Below are positions 44,025 to 55,188 of a stretch of 64,000 nucleotides of DNA, piece after piece (the first letter of the stretch is position 1; each line of letters begins with the position of its first letter). Under the pieces are notes generated by a model. That model ran no database searches, was not told the origin of the DNA, and was given only the letters and a program-made list of their open reading frames with translations. Source of the stretch: Thermoanaerobacterales bacterium (GTDB lineage: Bacteria > Bacillota > Thermosediminibacteria > Thermosediminibacterales > Tepidanaerobacteraceae); contig DUMA01000023.1 of the NCBI GenBank assembly GCA_012840135.1, positions 62,001 through 126,000 on the forward strand. Reading direction: 5' to 3'. A program made the translations under genes and the position numbers.

Positions 44025-44837
44025 ATGGACCGGAATTGTAAAAAAGACTTTATAAGTGACAGCGGTAGCCTTGCTGAAGGATATCGCGGAAAGCTAAATC
44101 TCAGGGAAAATTTATGCTTCCCTAAGAATTATGGCAAATGGTTTTTAACAAAAGTAAAAAAAGCGATTATAGATTATAAAATGATTGAAAATGGAGACAG
44201 GATTGCGGTGGGCATATCCGGAGGAAAGGACTCCTCCGCCCTTTTATTCATACTGGATGTATTGAGAAAGTATTCACCCTTTCGCTTCGACATGGTTGCA
44301 GTATCCGTTGATTTGGGCTGGAACATGGATTATGCACCGCTTCAAAAATACTGCGATGAGATTCAGATGCCTTTTGAGATAGTGAAGACAAAGATAGGGC
44401 CACTGGTGTTCGATGTGAGGAAAGAACCAAATCCCTGCTCCCTTTGCTCCAAAATGCGCCGGGGAGCTCTGGATAACGCTGCGGTAAAGCTCGGCTGCAA
44501 TAAGGTGGCTCTGGCTCACCATGCCGATGATATCATGGAGACCCTTTTTTTAAATTTAATTTTTACCGGCCGGTTTGCCACTTTCGAACCCAAAACCTTC
44601 CTTTCGCGCAAAAACCTTACATTGATACGGCCGCTCATATATCTGGATGAAAGGACCATAAAAACTATCGCTAACGCCAAAAACCTGCCGGTCATCGCAA
44701 ACCCGTGCCCCGCATCGGGAACCACCAGGAGGAGTGATATAAAAGTTCTCCTGGACAGTATGGAAAACATTTATCCCAAAGCCCGTTTCAATATCCTGGC
44801 GGCCATGAAGCGCAAAAACTTTTTTATCGAATCTTGA
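44025..44837 (+). CDS. TtcA-like ATP pyrophosphatase (tRNA thiolation family)
   Basis: 270 residues. PP-loop ISGGKDSSALLF, CxxC in PNPCSLCSKMRRGAL, a LAHHADDIMETLFLN motif and a final Cys in ANPCPASGTTRR, which fits the TtcA/CTU1 group with iron-sulfur-bound Cys. TtcA makes 2-thiocytidine-32 in tRNA; the target here is not proven. GGAGG precedes the ATG. Probably transcribed with ltaE; a terminator follows. Confidence 0.85.
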   Translation: MDRNCKKDFISDSGSLAEGYRGKLNLRENLCFPKNYGKWFLTKVKKAIIDYKMIENGDRIAVGISGGKDSSALLFILDVLRKYSPFRFDMVAVSVDLGWNMDYAPLQKYCDEIQMPFEIVKTKIGPLVFDVRKEPNPCSLCSKMRRGALDNAAVKLGCNKVALAHHADDIMETLFLNLIFTGRFATFEPKTFLSRKNLTLIRPLIYLDERTIKTIANAKNLPVIANPCPASGTTRRSDIKVLLDSMENIYPKARFNILAAMKRKNFFIES

Positions 44838-44872
44838 CTTTACCGCAGCCAGGTGAGTTTTTCAACGATTTG

Positions 44873-44895
44873 TCCCGGTTTATCCGGGATTTTTT
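44873..44895 (+). terminator. terminator of the ltaE-ttcA unit
   Basis: TCCCGG, a 5-nt loop, CCGGGA, then TTTTTT, 36 nt after the stop. Confidence 0.85.
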
Positions 44896-44964
44896 CATGG
44901 AAACATCTTTTTTACTTTAATAACTCCAGCCTCCAACGGCCTGTGAAATTTACATCCGGTTTTT

Positions 44965-45501
44965 TTATAGATACATTTTTCTTACTATAAAGACCGATGC
45001 TAGAAAACTGGCAAAGTCTGCAAAAAGGCCCACCGGTATAGAATAGCGGGTATTGCGTATCCCAACGGAACCGAAATACACCGCAATAATATAGAAGGTG
45101 GTATCGGTACTGCCTATAAGGGTGGAAGCGAGCCTGCCGATAAATGAATCGGGGCCGTGAGTATCGAATATCTCCAGCATCATTCCCAGTGCTGCGGGTC
45201 CCGAAAGGCTCCTGACTATGGTCAAAAACAGCACTTCGGCCGGAGCTCCGACCAGAGAGAGAAGGGGTGAAAGAAGATTTACCAGTATATCGATAGCTCC
45301 CGATTCTCTGAAGACACCGACGGCCACATATATACCTATCAAATACGGTACAATTCTTGCAGCCATAAAGAGCCCGTCCCTGGCTCCTTCTACGAAGGTT
45401 TCAAAAATCCTAATCTTTTTAGCATGAGCATAAATAAAAACCACAAAAATCAAAACAGGTATAACCCACGATACGTTGGTTCCCAGCATTTCAGCTGTCA
45501 A
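44965..45501 (-). CDS. spmB: spore maturation protein B
   Basis: About 178 residues with several membrane segments and the SpmB/nucleoside-recognition pattern: FETFVEGARDGLFMAARIVP, FRESGAIDILVNLLSPLLSL and LASTLIGSTDTTFYIIAVYF. It works with SpmA in spore core dehydration and heat resistance. The TTG at 45501 is favoured over a GTG at 45510 by Shine-Dalgarno spacing. It follows spmA by 27 nt. Confidence 0.92.
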   Translation of the reverse strand: MTAEMLGTNVSWVIPVLIFVVFIYAHAKKIRIFETFVEGARDGLFMAARIVPYLIGIYVAVGVFRESGAIDILVNLLSPLLSLVGAPAEVLFLTIVRSLSGPAALGMMLEIFDTHGPDSFIGRLASTLIGSTDTTFYIIAVYFGSVGIRNTRYSIPVGLFADFASFLASVFIVRKMYL

Positions 45502-45528
45502 GGTTATCACCCTTTCTCAAATGAATTC

Positions 45529-46122
45529 TCAGAGACCCTTGCTGCGCCACCTATTGGTAATTCTCATAACATAGTCGGCTGTTATGGCTGCCAGCGTGGA
45601 ACATGTGGTGGCAAACAGCACGGCTCCTACTATTTCCGATGGGTTTTTAGATCCGGCCGAAGTCCTCAATGCAACCAGGGTGGCAGGAACGAGAGTGACG
45701 CTGGAAGTATTTATGGCCAGAAAGGTGCACATGGCCTCGGTGGCGGTGTCGGGCTTTTTGTTCAGTGACTGCAGCTCCTGCATGGCCTTGAGCCCGAAAG
45801 GTGTGGCGGCACTACCAAAGCCCAGCATGTTGGCCGAAAGGTTCATCAATATGCATCCAAGGGCTGGATGCCCTTTAGGTATTGATGGAAAAAGCCACCG
45901 GAAAAAAGGTGCAATGGCTCTGCTCATGGCGTCAATGAGGCCAGCTTTTTCGGCTACCCGGGCTATTCCCAGCCAGAGGCTGACCACGGCGATAAGGCTG
46001 ACGGCCCTTTCGACTGCACTTTCCGCCGATGTCACCGCCGCATTTACCACCACATCCATCCTGCCGCTTAAAAAAGCTACCGTAATGCCGCTCAGAATAA
46101 GGAACGAAAAAATATAATTCAT
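45529..46122 (-). CDS. spmA: spore maturation protein A
   Basis: 197 residues, polytopic. MNYIFSFLILSGITVAFLSG opens the protein; the conserved core GCILMNLSANMLGFGSAATP and FLAINTSSVTLVPATLVALR is typical of SpmA. The ATG at 46122 has AAAGGAG upstream; a longer open frame to 46317 has no good start. Presence with spmB supports a sporulating ancestry. Confidence 0.93.
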   Translation of the reverse strand: MNYIFSFLILSGITVAFLSGRMDVVVNAAVTSAESAVERAVSLIAVVSLWLGIARVAEKAGLIDAMSRAIAPFFRWLFPSIPKGHPALGCILMNLSANMLGFGSAATPFGLKAMQELQSLNKKPDTATEAMCTFLAINTSSVTLVPATLVALRTSAGSKNPSEIVGAVLFATTCSTLAAITADYVMRITNRWRSKGL

Positions 46123-46252
46123 AATGTTTGGCTCCTTTCTTTTATAAAGTAAAAGCGATAACTGCGCAAACCAGGCATTGTGCATCCTTTCATTTGTAGT
46201 CAAAATTCTAAAAGACATGATTGTATTGTGAAGCGCTCCATGGATCTGCCGT

Positions 46253-47581
46253 TCAGTCATGAATGACGACCAAAGTCCCCTCGAGGATGTTTTCGTAAAA
46301 CCACCTGGCATCTTCATCCTTTAACCTTATACACCCGTGGCTGGCAGGCATGCCCAGCTTTTCATGCTCTTCCCGGATAATATTACCCTGGCTGTCCCGG
46401 GGCACCGAATGAAACAGATAATCATCCTTTATCCGGACCCAGTACAGAGCACCTTCCCTGTACTTATCCGACCAGAAACTTTCCCCCCTGTCCTTTATAG
46501 TAAAAAATCCGAGAGGTGTTTCGTTTTCGGGGCCCGGCAGACCTCCCGATGCCAGCATGGACCTTATCATCCTGCTTCCCCGGTAGACGACGACCTTCTG
46601 CAGCCGCCGGAGGTTTACTTCCACCCACAGTTTATCTCCCATATCTGCTACGGAAAAACCGAAACTATAGGGCTCCATCTCCTCGCCGAATATGGACCTG
46701 CCGCATACCGAAACTTTATACTCCTTTCCGGGCATAAATACCGTATGGGGTTTATAAACGGCGGTTTTGCCCTTTATTTCCGTATCTCCTGTCATGCCGC
46801 CCATCCTTATAGACACATGTTCCATATCCTGATTGAAGCTGACGGACACCGACGTATAAACCGGCACATCATTGCTTCCATTTACAGGTACAGTAGAAAC
46901 TACCTCCGGCATAGCCGGCACCTTAAATACCTTGGAAAAACCAGCTTTTGCGGAGCTTCCCGCCATGTTTTCAAGTAGACCTTCAAATTCAACGGTATAC
47001 CTGCTGCCAGGCTGGAGCCTTTTTTCCGGTAATACATGCCATATGCTGCAGTCTTTAAAAAACTTGCCATCTTCTCGCATTATTAAAGCAGGCTTCAGAT
47101 CAAATTCAAAACCGGTTTTAAGATGCTTTTCCAGCTCTTCTTTTTTAACCGGAGTGCTAAACTCAAGCGTCAACGGTCCGCTGCTGGGTACTACCGGTGA
47201 AAGCCCTGAAAGGAATGGCGGTATATTTGCCCTATAGCATACTTTTACGCTTTTATAAAGTCCCGGTAGCTTTGTCTTTAAGGGTTTGATATAAAGCCAT
47301 GTCTTAAATCCCCGGGGCAGCCCTTCTTCCACCGCAAATATTTCCAGGGTGGTATCGTCAATCCACTGGACGCTTTTTACAAAATTTTTCCCGGGCCTCT
47401 CCGATATCAGTTGAATTTTTTCATCCAGATTCTGGCTTTTCATGGGAACAAGAAACTTTACTTTGATCCTGACGGCTCCAGTATCATCAAGCTGTTCTAC
47501 GGATACATAATTTATTTTTGAGAAAAATATCCATGCGCTCAATATAATCAAAAGGCCAAATAAAACATGATATTCCCTCAC
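46253..47581 (-). CDS. L,D-transpeptidase with N-terminal Ig-like domains
   Basis: About 442 residues. An N-terminal membrane segment (VLFGLLIILSAWIFFSK) exposes the protein outside. Two to three Ig-like/SbsA-like segments follow, recognisable by VPSSGPLTLEFSTPV and VPVNGSNDVPVYTSVSVSFN. The C-terminal YkuD domain ends with the catalytic motif HGCIRLKDEDARWFYE. It would cross-link peptidoglycan through meso-diaminopimelate or remodel it. The GTG at 47581 has GAGAGG about 8 nt upstream. Confidence 0.9.
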   Translation of the reverse strand: MREYHVLFGLLIILSAWIFFSKINYVSVEQLDDTGAVRIKVKFLVPMKSQNLDEKIQLISERPGKNFVKSVQWIDDTTLEIFAVEEGLPRGFKTWLYIKPLKTKLPGLYKSVKVCYRANIPPFLSGLSPVVPSSGPLTLEFSTPVKKEELEKHLKTGFEFDLKPALIMREDGKFFKDCSIWHVLPEKRLQPGSRYTVEFEGLLENMAGSSAKAGFSKVFKVPAMPEVVSTVPVNGSNDVPVYTSVSVSFNQDMEHVSIRMGGMTGDTEIKGKTAVYKPHTVFMPGKEYKVSVCGRSIFGEEMEPYSFGFSVADMGDKLWVEVNLRRLQKVVVYRGSRMIRSMLASGGLPGPENETPLGFFTIKDRGESFWSDKYREGALYWVRIKDDYLFHSVPRDSQGNIIREEHEKLGMPASHGCIRLKDEDARWFYENILEGTLVVIHD

Positions 47582-47643
47582 CTTTCCCACCTCTCCCCTG
47601 TTATTTATTTTTATGAAAAAAAATCCCAAACTTGACTGGAAAT

Positions 47644-47673
47644 ATTAAAAAAAGCGCCATCTTCAGGCGCTTT
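47644..47673 (-). terminator. terminator after the PIN-domain remnant
   Basis: AAAGCGCC, a 7-nt loop and GGCGCTTT (47651-47673), with T7 on the minus strand and TTTCTTT on the plus strand. It probably served the now broken minus-strand gene and insulates the transpeptidase gene. Confidence 0.75.
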
Positions 47674-47707
47674 CTTTAATGTTATTTAATTTTAAAATTA
47701 TAATATT

Positions 47708-47908
47708 TTATACAAAACAAAGCGTTTTCAAACTCGTTTCAACATCTTTTATCATTTCATAATGCCTATCCCGATGGATCAGAATGCAATCGTACATTAA
47801 AGCCCATGCTACGATCAGGACATCCGCATTTCCTCTAGTTCAGAACGGTTTAAAGCCAGGTCGGTATTACCTATACGGTTGGCGCTTTGCCGTTTTAATT
47901 GAAAAAGG
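47708..47908 (-). pseudogene. PIN-domain (VapC-like) toxin remnant
   Basis: On the minus strand RQSANRIGNTDLALNRSELE is followed, in another frame, by ADVLIVAWALMYDCILIHRD and RHYEMIKDVE, then a TAA at 47708. The second block resembles the C-terminal PIN signature (acidic residue before an Ala-rich helix, then HRD-RHxE). A frameshift lies between 47818 and 47842, and the N-terminus is missing. No antitoxin gene is next to it. Assignment is by eye and low to moderate. Confidence 0.45.
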
Positions 47909-47946
47909 CAAGGCCAATAAAAAGGACTATAACATGCTAAAATAGA

Positions 47947-47975
47947 TTGTCTCTACAAAAACAATATAGTAAAAT
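47947..47975 (+). promoter_or_regulatory. sigma-A promoter of the phosphofructokinase gene
   Basis: TTGTCT (47947-47952), a 17-nt spacer and TAAAAT (47970-47975), 53 nt upstream of the GTG start. Confidence 0.45.
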
Positions 47976-48028
47976 ATCAATAAAGGAAGGGTTCAGACGT
48001 ATAAATATTAATTCAGGGAGGGGATTTT

Positions 48029-49210
48029 GTGCATAAAAATGTTCTTTTTGCCCAGTCGGGAGGTCCCACCGCCGTTATCAACGCCAGCTGCTACGGTATA
48101 ATCAAACAGGCAAAAAAATCCGGCGGGAGAATATTCGCCGCCAGATACGGAGTGGAGGGGATATTGAAAGACAATATCATTGAGATGACGGATATTGACG
48201 ATGCTACTCTGGAAATCCTGCGATACTCCCCCTCGTCGGCCTTCGGCTCCTGCCGGCACAAACTGAAGGAAGAAGAATTCGAATCGGTCCTTAAGATATT
48301 TGACAAGTACGGCATCGGCTATTTCTTCTATATCGGCGGTAATGATTCCATGACTACAGCAGACAGGCTCTCAAAATACGCCCTCAAGGTGGGCTACGAT
48401 ATCAAAGCCATCGGCATACCAAAGACCATAGATAATGACCTGCCATGTACCGACTTTTGCCCCGGATACGGCAGCGCTGCCAAATACGTGGCCACCTCGG
48501 TGAAGGAAATGGCGCTGGATTCCGATGTATACGACAAGGGAATCATCACCATAGTGGAAATTATGGGCCGGGACAGCGGCTTTCTGACTGCCGCCAGCGC
48601 CCTGGCAAAAGATGAAGTAGTTGATTCTCCCCATCTAATATATCTGCCTGAAGTGCCCTTTGATGAAAATGAGTTTTTAAAAGATGTGGAACGGGCGTAC
48701 AGTAAAAAGAAAAAGGTTTTCATCACCGCATCCGAAGGACTTAAAAACAAAGATGGAGAGTATGCCTATCTCAGGGAGCGTTCTGCCGATGCCTTCAGCA
48801 ACCTTCAGATGGGAGGCGTCGGAAAATACCTGGAGAACCTGGTAAAGACGAACATTGAAAAGCGTGTAAAATCGGTGGAACTCAGCATCCTTCAAAGGTG
48901 TGCGGCCCATATAGCTTCGGCGCAAGACAACGACGTGGCGGTCATGGTGGGAACCGACGGAGTGAAATATGCCATGGAGGGCTTGACGGACGTGATGGTT
49001 TCCATCGTCAGGACGGAGAACGGGTTCAAAACTTCCACCGTCCCCTTTTCGGAAGTGGCCGGAAAAATAAAGGTTTTTCCGAAGGAATGGATCGACAATG
49101 AAAATCGCGGGGTAACTCGGGAAGCCATCGATTATATGCTTCCCTTGGTGCAGGGAGAAGCAAAAGTGCCCTACGAGAAAGGTCTTCCCCGGTACGTGAG
49201 GTTTATATAG
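48029..49210 (+). CDS. pfkA: 6-phosphofructokinase, pyrophosphate-type motifs
   Basis: 393 residues. FAQSGGPTAVINASCYGII near the N-terminus, GGNDSMTTADRLSK, PKTIDNDLPCTDFCPGYGSA, EIMGRDSGFLTAASALA. In place of the ATP-type GGDGS and PGTIDND it has GGND and PKTIDND; the Lys after Pro is the mark of pyrophosphate-dependent enzymes. It phosphorylates fructose 6-phosphate and, if PPi-dependent, works reversibly. The start is GTG with GGGAGGGG upstream. An ATP-dependent homologue, if present, is elsewhere. Confidence 0.88.
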   Translation: MHKNVLFAQSGGPTAVINASCYGIIKQAKKSGGRIFAARYGVEGILKDNIIEMTDIDDATLEILRYSPSSAFGSCRHKLKEEEFESVLKIFDKYGIGYFFYIGGNDSMTTADRLSKYALKVGYDIKAIGIPKTIDNDLPCTDFCPGYGSAAKYVATSVKEMALDSDVYDKGIITIVEIMGRDSGFLTAASALAKDEVVDSPHLIYLPEVPFDENEFLKDVERAYSKKKKVFITASEGLKNKDGEYAYLRERSADAFSNLQMGGVGKYLENLVKTNIEKRVKSVELSILQRCAAHIASAQDNDVAVMVGTDGVKYAMEGLTDVMVSIVRTENGFKTSTVPFSEVAGKIKVFPKEWIDNENRGVTREAIDYMLPLVQGEAKVPYEKGLPRYVRFI

Positions 49211-49278
49211 CATTGTGAAGAATTTATATACCTTCCGGAGCTTTCAAAAATGAGCTTTGAGGTATATATATTCATGTA

Positions 49279-49305
49279 AAAAGTGCCCGATCTCCGGGCA
49301 CTTTT
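49279..49305. terminator. bidirectional terminator between pfkA and ligA
   Basis: AAAAGTGCCCG, a short loop and CGGGCACTTTT, with T-runs on both strands; the flanking genes converge. Confidence 0.88.
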
Positions 49306-49323
49306 GTATTAAGTTTAATGCAT

Positions 49324-51360
<2,037 letters not shown>

Positions 51361-51384
51361 TCATATGTCAATATGTCACGGGGA

Positions 51385-53589
51385 TTATATTTTTATTATG
51401 GGGGCGTACTTTAATATGAGGTGTTTCAATCCCACCGATGGAAAGTTTATGGAAACTTCTGCATCTTCATCCATTCCGTCTATGTCCACAACGGTGCCCT
51501 CGCCCCATTTGGAGTGCTTTACCCGGTCGCCGGGCTTGAGCCCTCCGGAAGAACCGGCTCGGCTCGAGCTTCTGGCTGCGGCCATATTGGATGCGCCAGT
51601 GCCAGACACAAACCTGGAATCGCCGCGGTCTTCAGAGGCGGCAGCTTTTAATTCATTCCCTTGCACGCCCGGTGTCATCTCTTCCAGCAATTCCGGCGGA
51701 ATCTCGTCAATGAACCTCGATGGCGAGTAAAACGATGTATTGCCGTATAGATTCCTGCGCCAGGCCCGCGTGATGTAAAGAAGCTTTTTTGCCCGGGTGA
51801 TCCCGACATAACAGAGCCGCCGCTCTTCCTCCAGCTCATCATCATCCAGCATAGACCTGGAATGGGGAAAAATACCCTCATCCATGCCAGCCAGGAATAC
51901 TGCGGGGAACTCCAGCCCTTTGGCGCTATGCAGGGTCATGAGCACCACCGCCTGTTCCTTATCGGAAAGTTCGTCTACATCGGAAAGCAATGCCGTTTCC
52001 GCCAGGAAATCCTCCAGCCCTCCCTCGGGCACTCTTTTTTCAAATTCCCGGGCAGCCCCCACCATTTCTTTCAGGTTCTCCATGCGACTTATGGCATCGG
52101 GGGTGTTTTCGGCCTCCAGCTCTGCCATGTATCCTGTCTTTTCCAGCACATAATTCATAAAATCGGAAACGTTCATAGTTCTTGCCGATTTTATCAGATC
52201 ATCTATCAGTATACCGAATTTTAATAGTTTTGCCCTGGCAGCTCCAGAAATAGAAAGTTCATCTATCATCCCTATTATTTCATAAATGCTCTTACCTCTT
52301 TCATCGGAAAAAGCCTTCAGAGTATTTACGGTGGTTTCTCCTATTCCCCTGCGGGGCACGTTGATGATTCTCGTGAGGCTGACATTGTCCCGAGGATTTG
52401 CTGCCACCCTCATATATGCCAGCAGGTCCTTTACTTCCTTCCTCTGATAGAACCTTATCCCACCCACCATTTTATATGGAATGCCCATTTTGAGCATGAT
52501 CTCCTCCAGCACCCTGGACTGGGCATTGGTCCTGTAGAGCACCGCGAAGTCTCCATAATCCATACGCTTTTCTCTTATGAGACATTCAATTTCCCGGGCA
52601 ATAAAAAAGGCTTCTTCGTGCTCGTCTTCCAGTGAAGCGCAGCGGATTTTCTCGCCTTTTCCATTCTTGGTCCACAGCTTCTTTTTTTTGCGCCCGAAAT
52701 TGTGGTCAATCACATGATTTGCCGCATCCAGGATGTTTCCCGTAGAGCGGTAGTTCTGTTCCAGGCGGATCACCGTGGCATCGGGGAAATCCTTCTCAAA
52801 GTCCAGGATATTTCTTATATCAGCCCCCCTGAAGCCGTATATGCTCTGATCATCATCGCCCACCACGCAAAGATTTCTGTGCCACTGAGCCATCAATTTC
52901 ACCAGCTCGTACTGGGCTCGATTGGTATCCTGATATTCGTCCACAAGGATGTGCTGGAACCTCTCCCGATAATATGAAAGCACATCGGGATTCTGTCGAA
53001 AGAGCATCACCGTATTCATTATGAGGTCATCGAAGTCCATGGCATTGTTTTCCCTGAGCCTTCTCTGGTAAAGCTCATACAATTCCGCCATGGTTCTTTC
53101 CCGAATATCCTTCGCTCGGGCCATGCATTGCTCCGGAGCAAGAAGTCCGTCCTTGGCCCTGCCGATGTAATTCAGCACACCGCCGGGAGTGTACTTTTTT
53201 TCATCTATATTTCTAGCCTTCAGGCATTCCCTCATCAGCACCTGCTGGTCTTGGGTATCGAATATCAAAAAATTCCTGTTGTAACCGAGCCTGTCCGCAT
53301 CCGATCTTAAAAAACGCACGCATGCAGAATGAAAAGTGCTCACCAGAAGCCCGTGCACTCCCGAAAGCAGCTTTTCTATCCTGTCCTTCATTTCCCGGGC
53401 AGCCTTATTGGTAAAGGTAATGGCCAGTATGTTTTCAGGTCTGACTCCTGCCTTTTTAATAAGATAAGCAATCCTGAATGTAAGCACCCGGGTCTTGCCG
53501 CTACCGGCTCCTGCCAGTATGAGAAGCGGACCTCCCGGGTGTGTTACAGCCTTCCTCTGTTCTGGATTTAAATCTTCTAATAAAAACAT
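51385..53589 (-). CDS. pcrA: DNA helicase PcrA (UvrD/Rep family)
   Basis: 734 residues, superfamily 1A 3'-5' helicase. Q motif LNPEQRKAVTHPGGPLLILA, Walker A AGAGSGKTRVLTFR, motif II HILVDEYQDTNRAQYELVKL, motif III VVGDDDQSIYGFRGADI, motif VI YVGITRAKKLLYITRA. The C-terminus has the PcrA-type Tudor-like tail GDRVKHSKWGEGTVVDIDG. It acts in repair and displacement of RecA or RNA polymerase. The ATG at 53589 has GGAGGG at short spacing. Confidence 0.97.
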   Translation of the reverse strand: MFLLEDLNPEQRKAVTHPGGPLLILAGAGSGKTRVLTFRIAYLIKKAGVRPENILAITFTNKAAREMKDRIEKLLSGVHGLLVSTFHSACVRFLRSDADRLGYNRNFLIFDTQDQQVLMRECLKARNIDEKKYTPGGVLNYIGRAKDGLLAPEQCMARAKDIRERTMAELYELYQRRLRENNAMDFDDLIMNTVMLFRQNPDVLSYYRERFQHILVDEYQDTNRAQYELVKLMAQWHRNLCVVGDDDQSIYGFRGADIRNILDFEKDFPDATVIRLEQNYRSTGNILDAANHVIDHNFGRKKKKLWTKNGKGEKIRCASLEDEHEEAFFIAREIECLIREKRMDYGDFAVLYRTNAQSRVLEEIMLKMGIPYKMVGGIRFYQRKEVKDLLAYMRVAANPRDNVSLTRIINVPRRGIGETTVNTLKAFSDERGKSIYEIIGMIDELSISGAARAKLLKFGILIDDLIKSARTMNVSDFMNYVLEKTGYMAELEAENTPDAISRMENLKEMVGAAREFEKRVPEGGLEDFLAETALLSDVDELSDKEQAVVLMTLHSAKGLEFPAVFLAGMDEGIFPHSRSMLDDDELEEERRLCYVGITRAKKLLYITRAWRRNLYGNTSFYSPSRFIDEIPPELLEEMTPGVQGNELKAAASEDRGDSRFVSGTGASNMAAARSSSRAGSSGGLKPGDRVKHSKWGEGTVVDIDGMDEDAEVSINFPSVGLKHLILKYAPIIKI

Positions 53590-53624
53590 CAAAACCCTCC
53601 TGAAAAAAAAGCGTGGCGACCACG

Positions 53625-53933
53625 CTAAGTTTGTCTATTTTCTTTTTTATCGAGCCTTTCTAAAACCATATTATAACCATTAGCGCCGTAATTTAAAAAA
53701 CGTTTAACACGGCTTATAGTAGCCGTACTAGCCCCGGTGGTCTGGGCTATATCGGTATATGTATGACCGCTTTTAAGCATCTCCGCCACCTGAAGCCTTT
53801 GTGCCATGGACTGAATTTCACCGATAGTGCAGATATCCTCAAAAAACCGGTAACACTCTTCTCTTGTTTTCAACAGTAAGATTGCGTCAAAAAGCCTATC
53901 AATGCTTCGATCTCCCAGTCTCTCTAATTCCAT
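53625..53933 (-). CDS. yerC: YerC/YecD (TrpR-related) regulator
   Basis: 102 residues. LFDAILLLKTREECYRFFED, ICTIGEIQSMAQRLQVAEML and the helix-turn-helix SGHTYTDIAQTTGASTATIS define the YerC/YecD family of TrpR-like proteins. In Bacillus yerC is next to pcrB-pcrA-ligA, as here without pcrB. The target genes are unknown. GAGGTGG before the ATG. Confidence 0.92.
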   Translation of the reverse strand: MELERLGDRSIDRLFDAILLLKTREECYRFFEDICTIGEIQSMAQRLQVAEMLKSGHTYTDIAQTTGASTATISRVKRFLNYGANGYNMVLERLDKKENRQT

Positions 53934-54002
53934 CGCACCACCTCAAATAAAAATCAATTATGTAAGTTTTCGCCATAAAATTCCCAAATCCTGCAATCGT
54001 TT

Positions 54003-55154
54003 TTAATTTATGGCCATCTTTTTGATCATATCCTTTTTTCTCATCAGACTGAGGATAACTTCTCCGGCTTTTTCCGCAGATCCGGTTTTTTTCAACTGTA
54101 TCTCATGGTCTTTCATGCGCATCAATTTTTCTTCATCTGAAAGCATATCTTTAACCGTTTTTAATAAAGTTTCTCGATCCCTGGCATATCTGGCCGAACC
54201 GTTTCTGAGCAGGAATCTGGTATTTCTTTCTTCCTGGCCTGGTAGAGGGTTGTAAATTATTATCGGCAGTTCGCTCGCCAGAGCTTCTGCTATGGTAAGG
54301 CCTCCCGCCTTTGTTATGATGAGATCGGCGGCTTTCATAAAATCCCACATATTTTCAACAAAACCGTACACCTTTATGTTTTCAATACCTTTTTTGCTTT
54401 TCATTTCCTCAAGGTCGTGCCGGGCAAATTTATTTTTCCCGCAAATTACGGCAAGCTGTACGGGGTTCTTCGCCAGTGTCTCCACAAACTTCCTATCCGG
54501 GCCGTTCAGGCCGAGGCCTCCTCCTGCTATTAGAATCACAGGTAAATCCTCTTCAAAACCCAGGGATTTCTTCGCTGTAGTTTTGTTTTTAAATATATCA
54601 TAATGAGGATCAATGGGAATTCCTGTAGCATATATCTTGCCGGGGTCCACCCCAAATCTTATCATGGGTTTTATCATAGATTCATGGGCGATGATATAAG
54701 CATCTATGCCTTCATTTATCCAGAAGCCGTGAACATCAAAGTCTGTAATAACTGCCGCTACCGGCACCGAAAGTCCCTTTCGCTTCAACCGGGAGGCCAC
54801 ACAGCATGGAAACGGATGGGTGCATACGACCACATCCGGTTTTTCTCTTTCCATTATCTCCCGCAGAATAAAGGAGGCTCCCATTTGTAACATTTTTTTC
54901 GTCATGGTAGCCCTTTTTCTGTTCCGTTCTCTTTCATAAAAATAACCCCAGATTTCAGGCGTAAAGTCTAGAGCTTTTAGATAAAGCTTCAGGGTCATCC
55001 TGGAAAGATAAGGTTGGAAATACTGGAAGAAATTTATCACACTCACTTCGGTTTGAGGAGATAACTTCTTGATGCCTTTGGAAATAGCGGCCGCCGCCAT
55101 TTCGTGGCCGGTTCCAAATTTTTCCGATAGAATTAAGACTTTCCCTTTATTCAT
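54003..55154 (-). CDS. MGDG-synthase-like glycosyltransferase (UgtP group)
   Basis: 383 residues, GT28 fold. LILSEKFGTGHEMAAAAISK opens the MGDG synthase domain; PDVVVCTHPFPCCVASRLKR and the donor-binding VYGFVENMWDFMKAADLIIT with KAGGLTIAEALASELPII follow. Homologues transfer glucose or galactose to diacylglycerol to form membrane glycolipid or the lipoteichoic acid anchor. A membrane-bound, inner-face role is expected. The PAP2 phosphatase gene lies upstream, 34 nt apart. Confidence 0.85.
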   Translation of the reverse strand: MNKGKVLILSEKFGTGHEMAAAAISKGIKKLSPQTEVSVINFFQYFQPYLSRMTLKLYLKALDFTPEIWGYFYERERNRKRATMTKKMLQMGASFILREIMEREKPDVVVCTHPFPCCVASRLKRKGLSVPVAAVITDFDVHGFWINEGIDAYIIAHESMIKPMIRFGVDPGKIYATGIPIDPHYDIFKNKTTAKKSLGFEEDLPVILIAGGGLGLNGPDRKFVETLAKNPVQLAVICGKNKFARHDLEEMKSKKGIENIKVYGFVENMWDFMKAADLIITKAGGLTIAEALASELPIIIYNPLPGQEERNTRFLLRNGSARYARDRETLLKTVKDMLSDEEKLMRMKDHEIQLKKTGSAEKAGEVILSLMRKKDMIKKMAIN

Positions 55155-55188
55155 CCGGTCTCAGACCTTTCGGTTCTATGGTGTAAAT

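Larger units (their letters stand above)
47582..48028. other. 447-nt stretch without an intact gene
   Basis: It contains a terminator (47651-47673), a broken PIN-domain remnant (47708-47908, minus strand) and a promoter for the phosphofructokinase gene (47947-47975). Nothing else was recognised. Confidence 0.6.
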
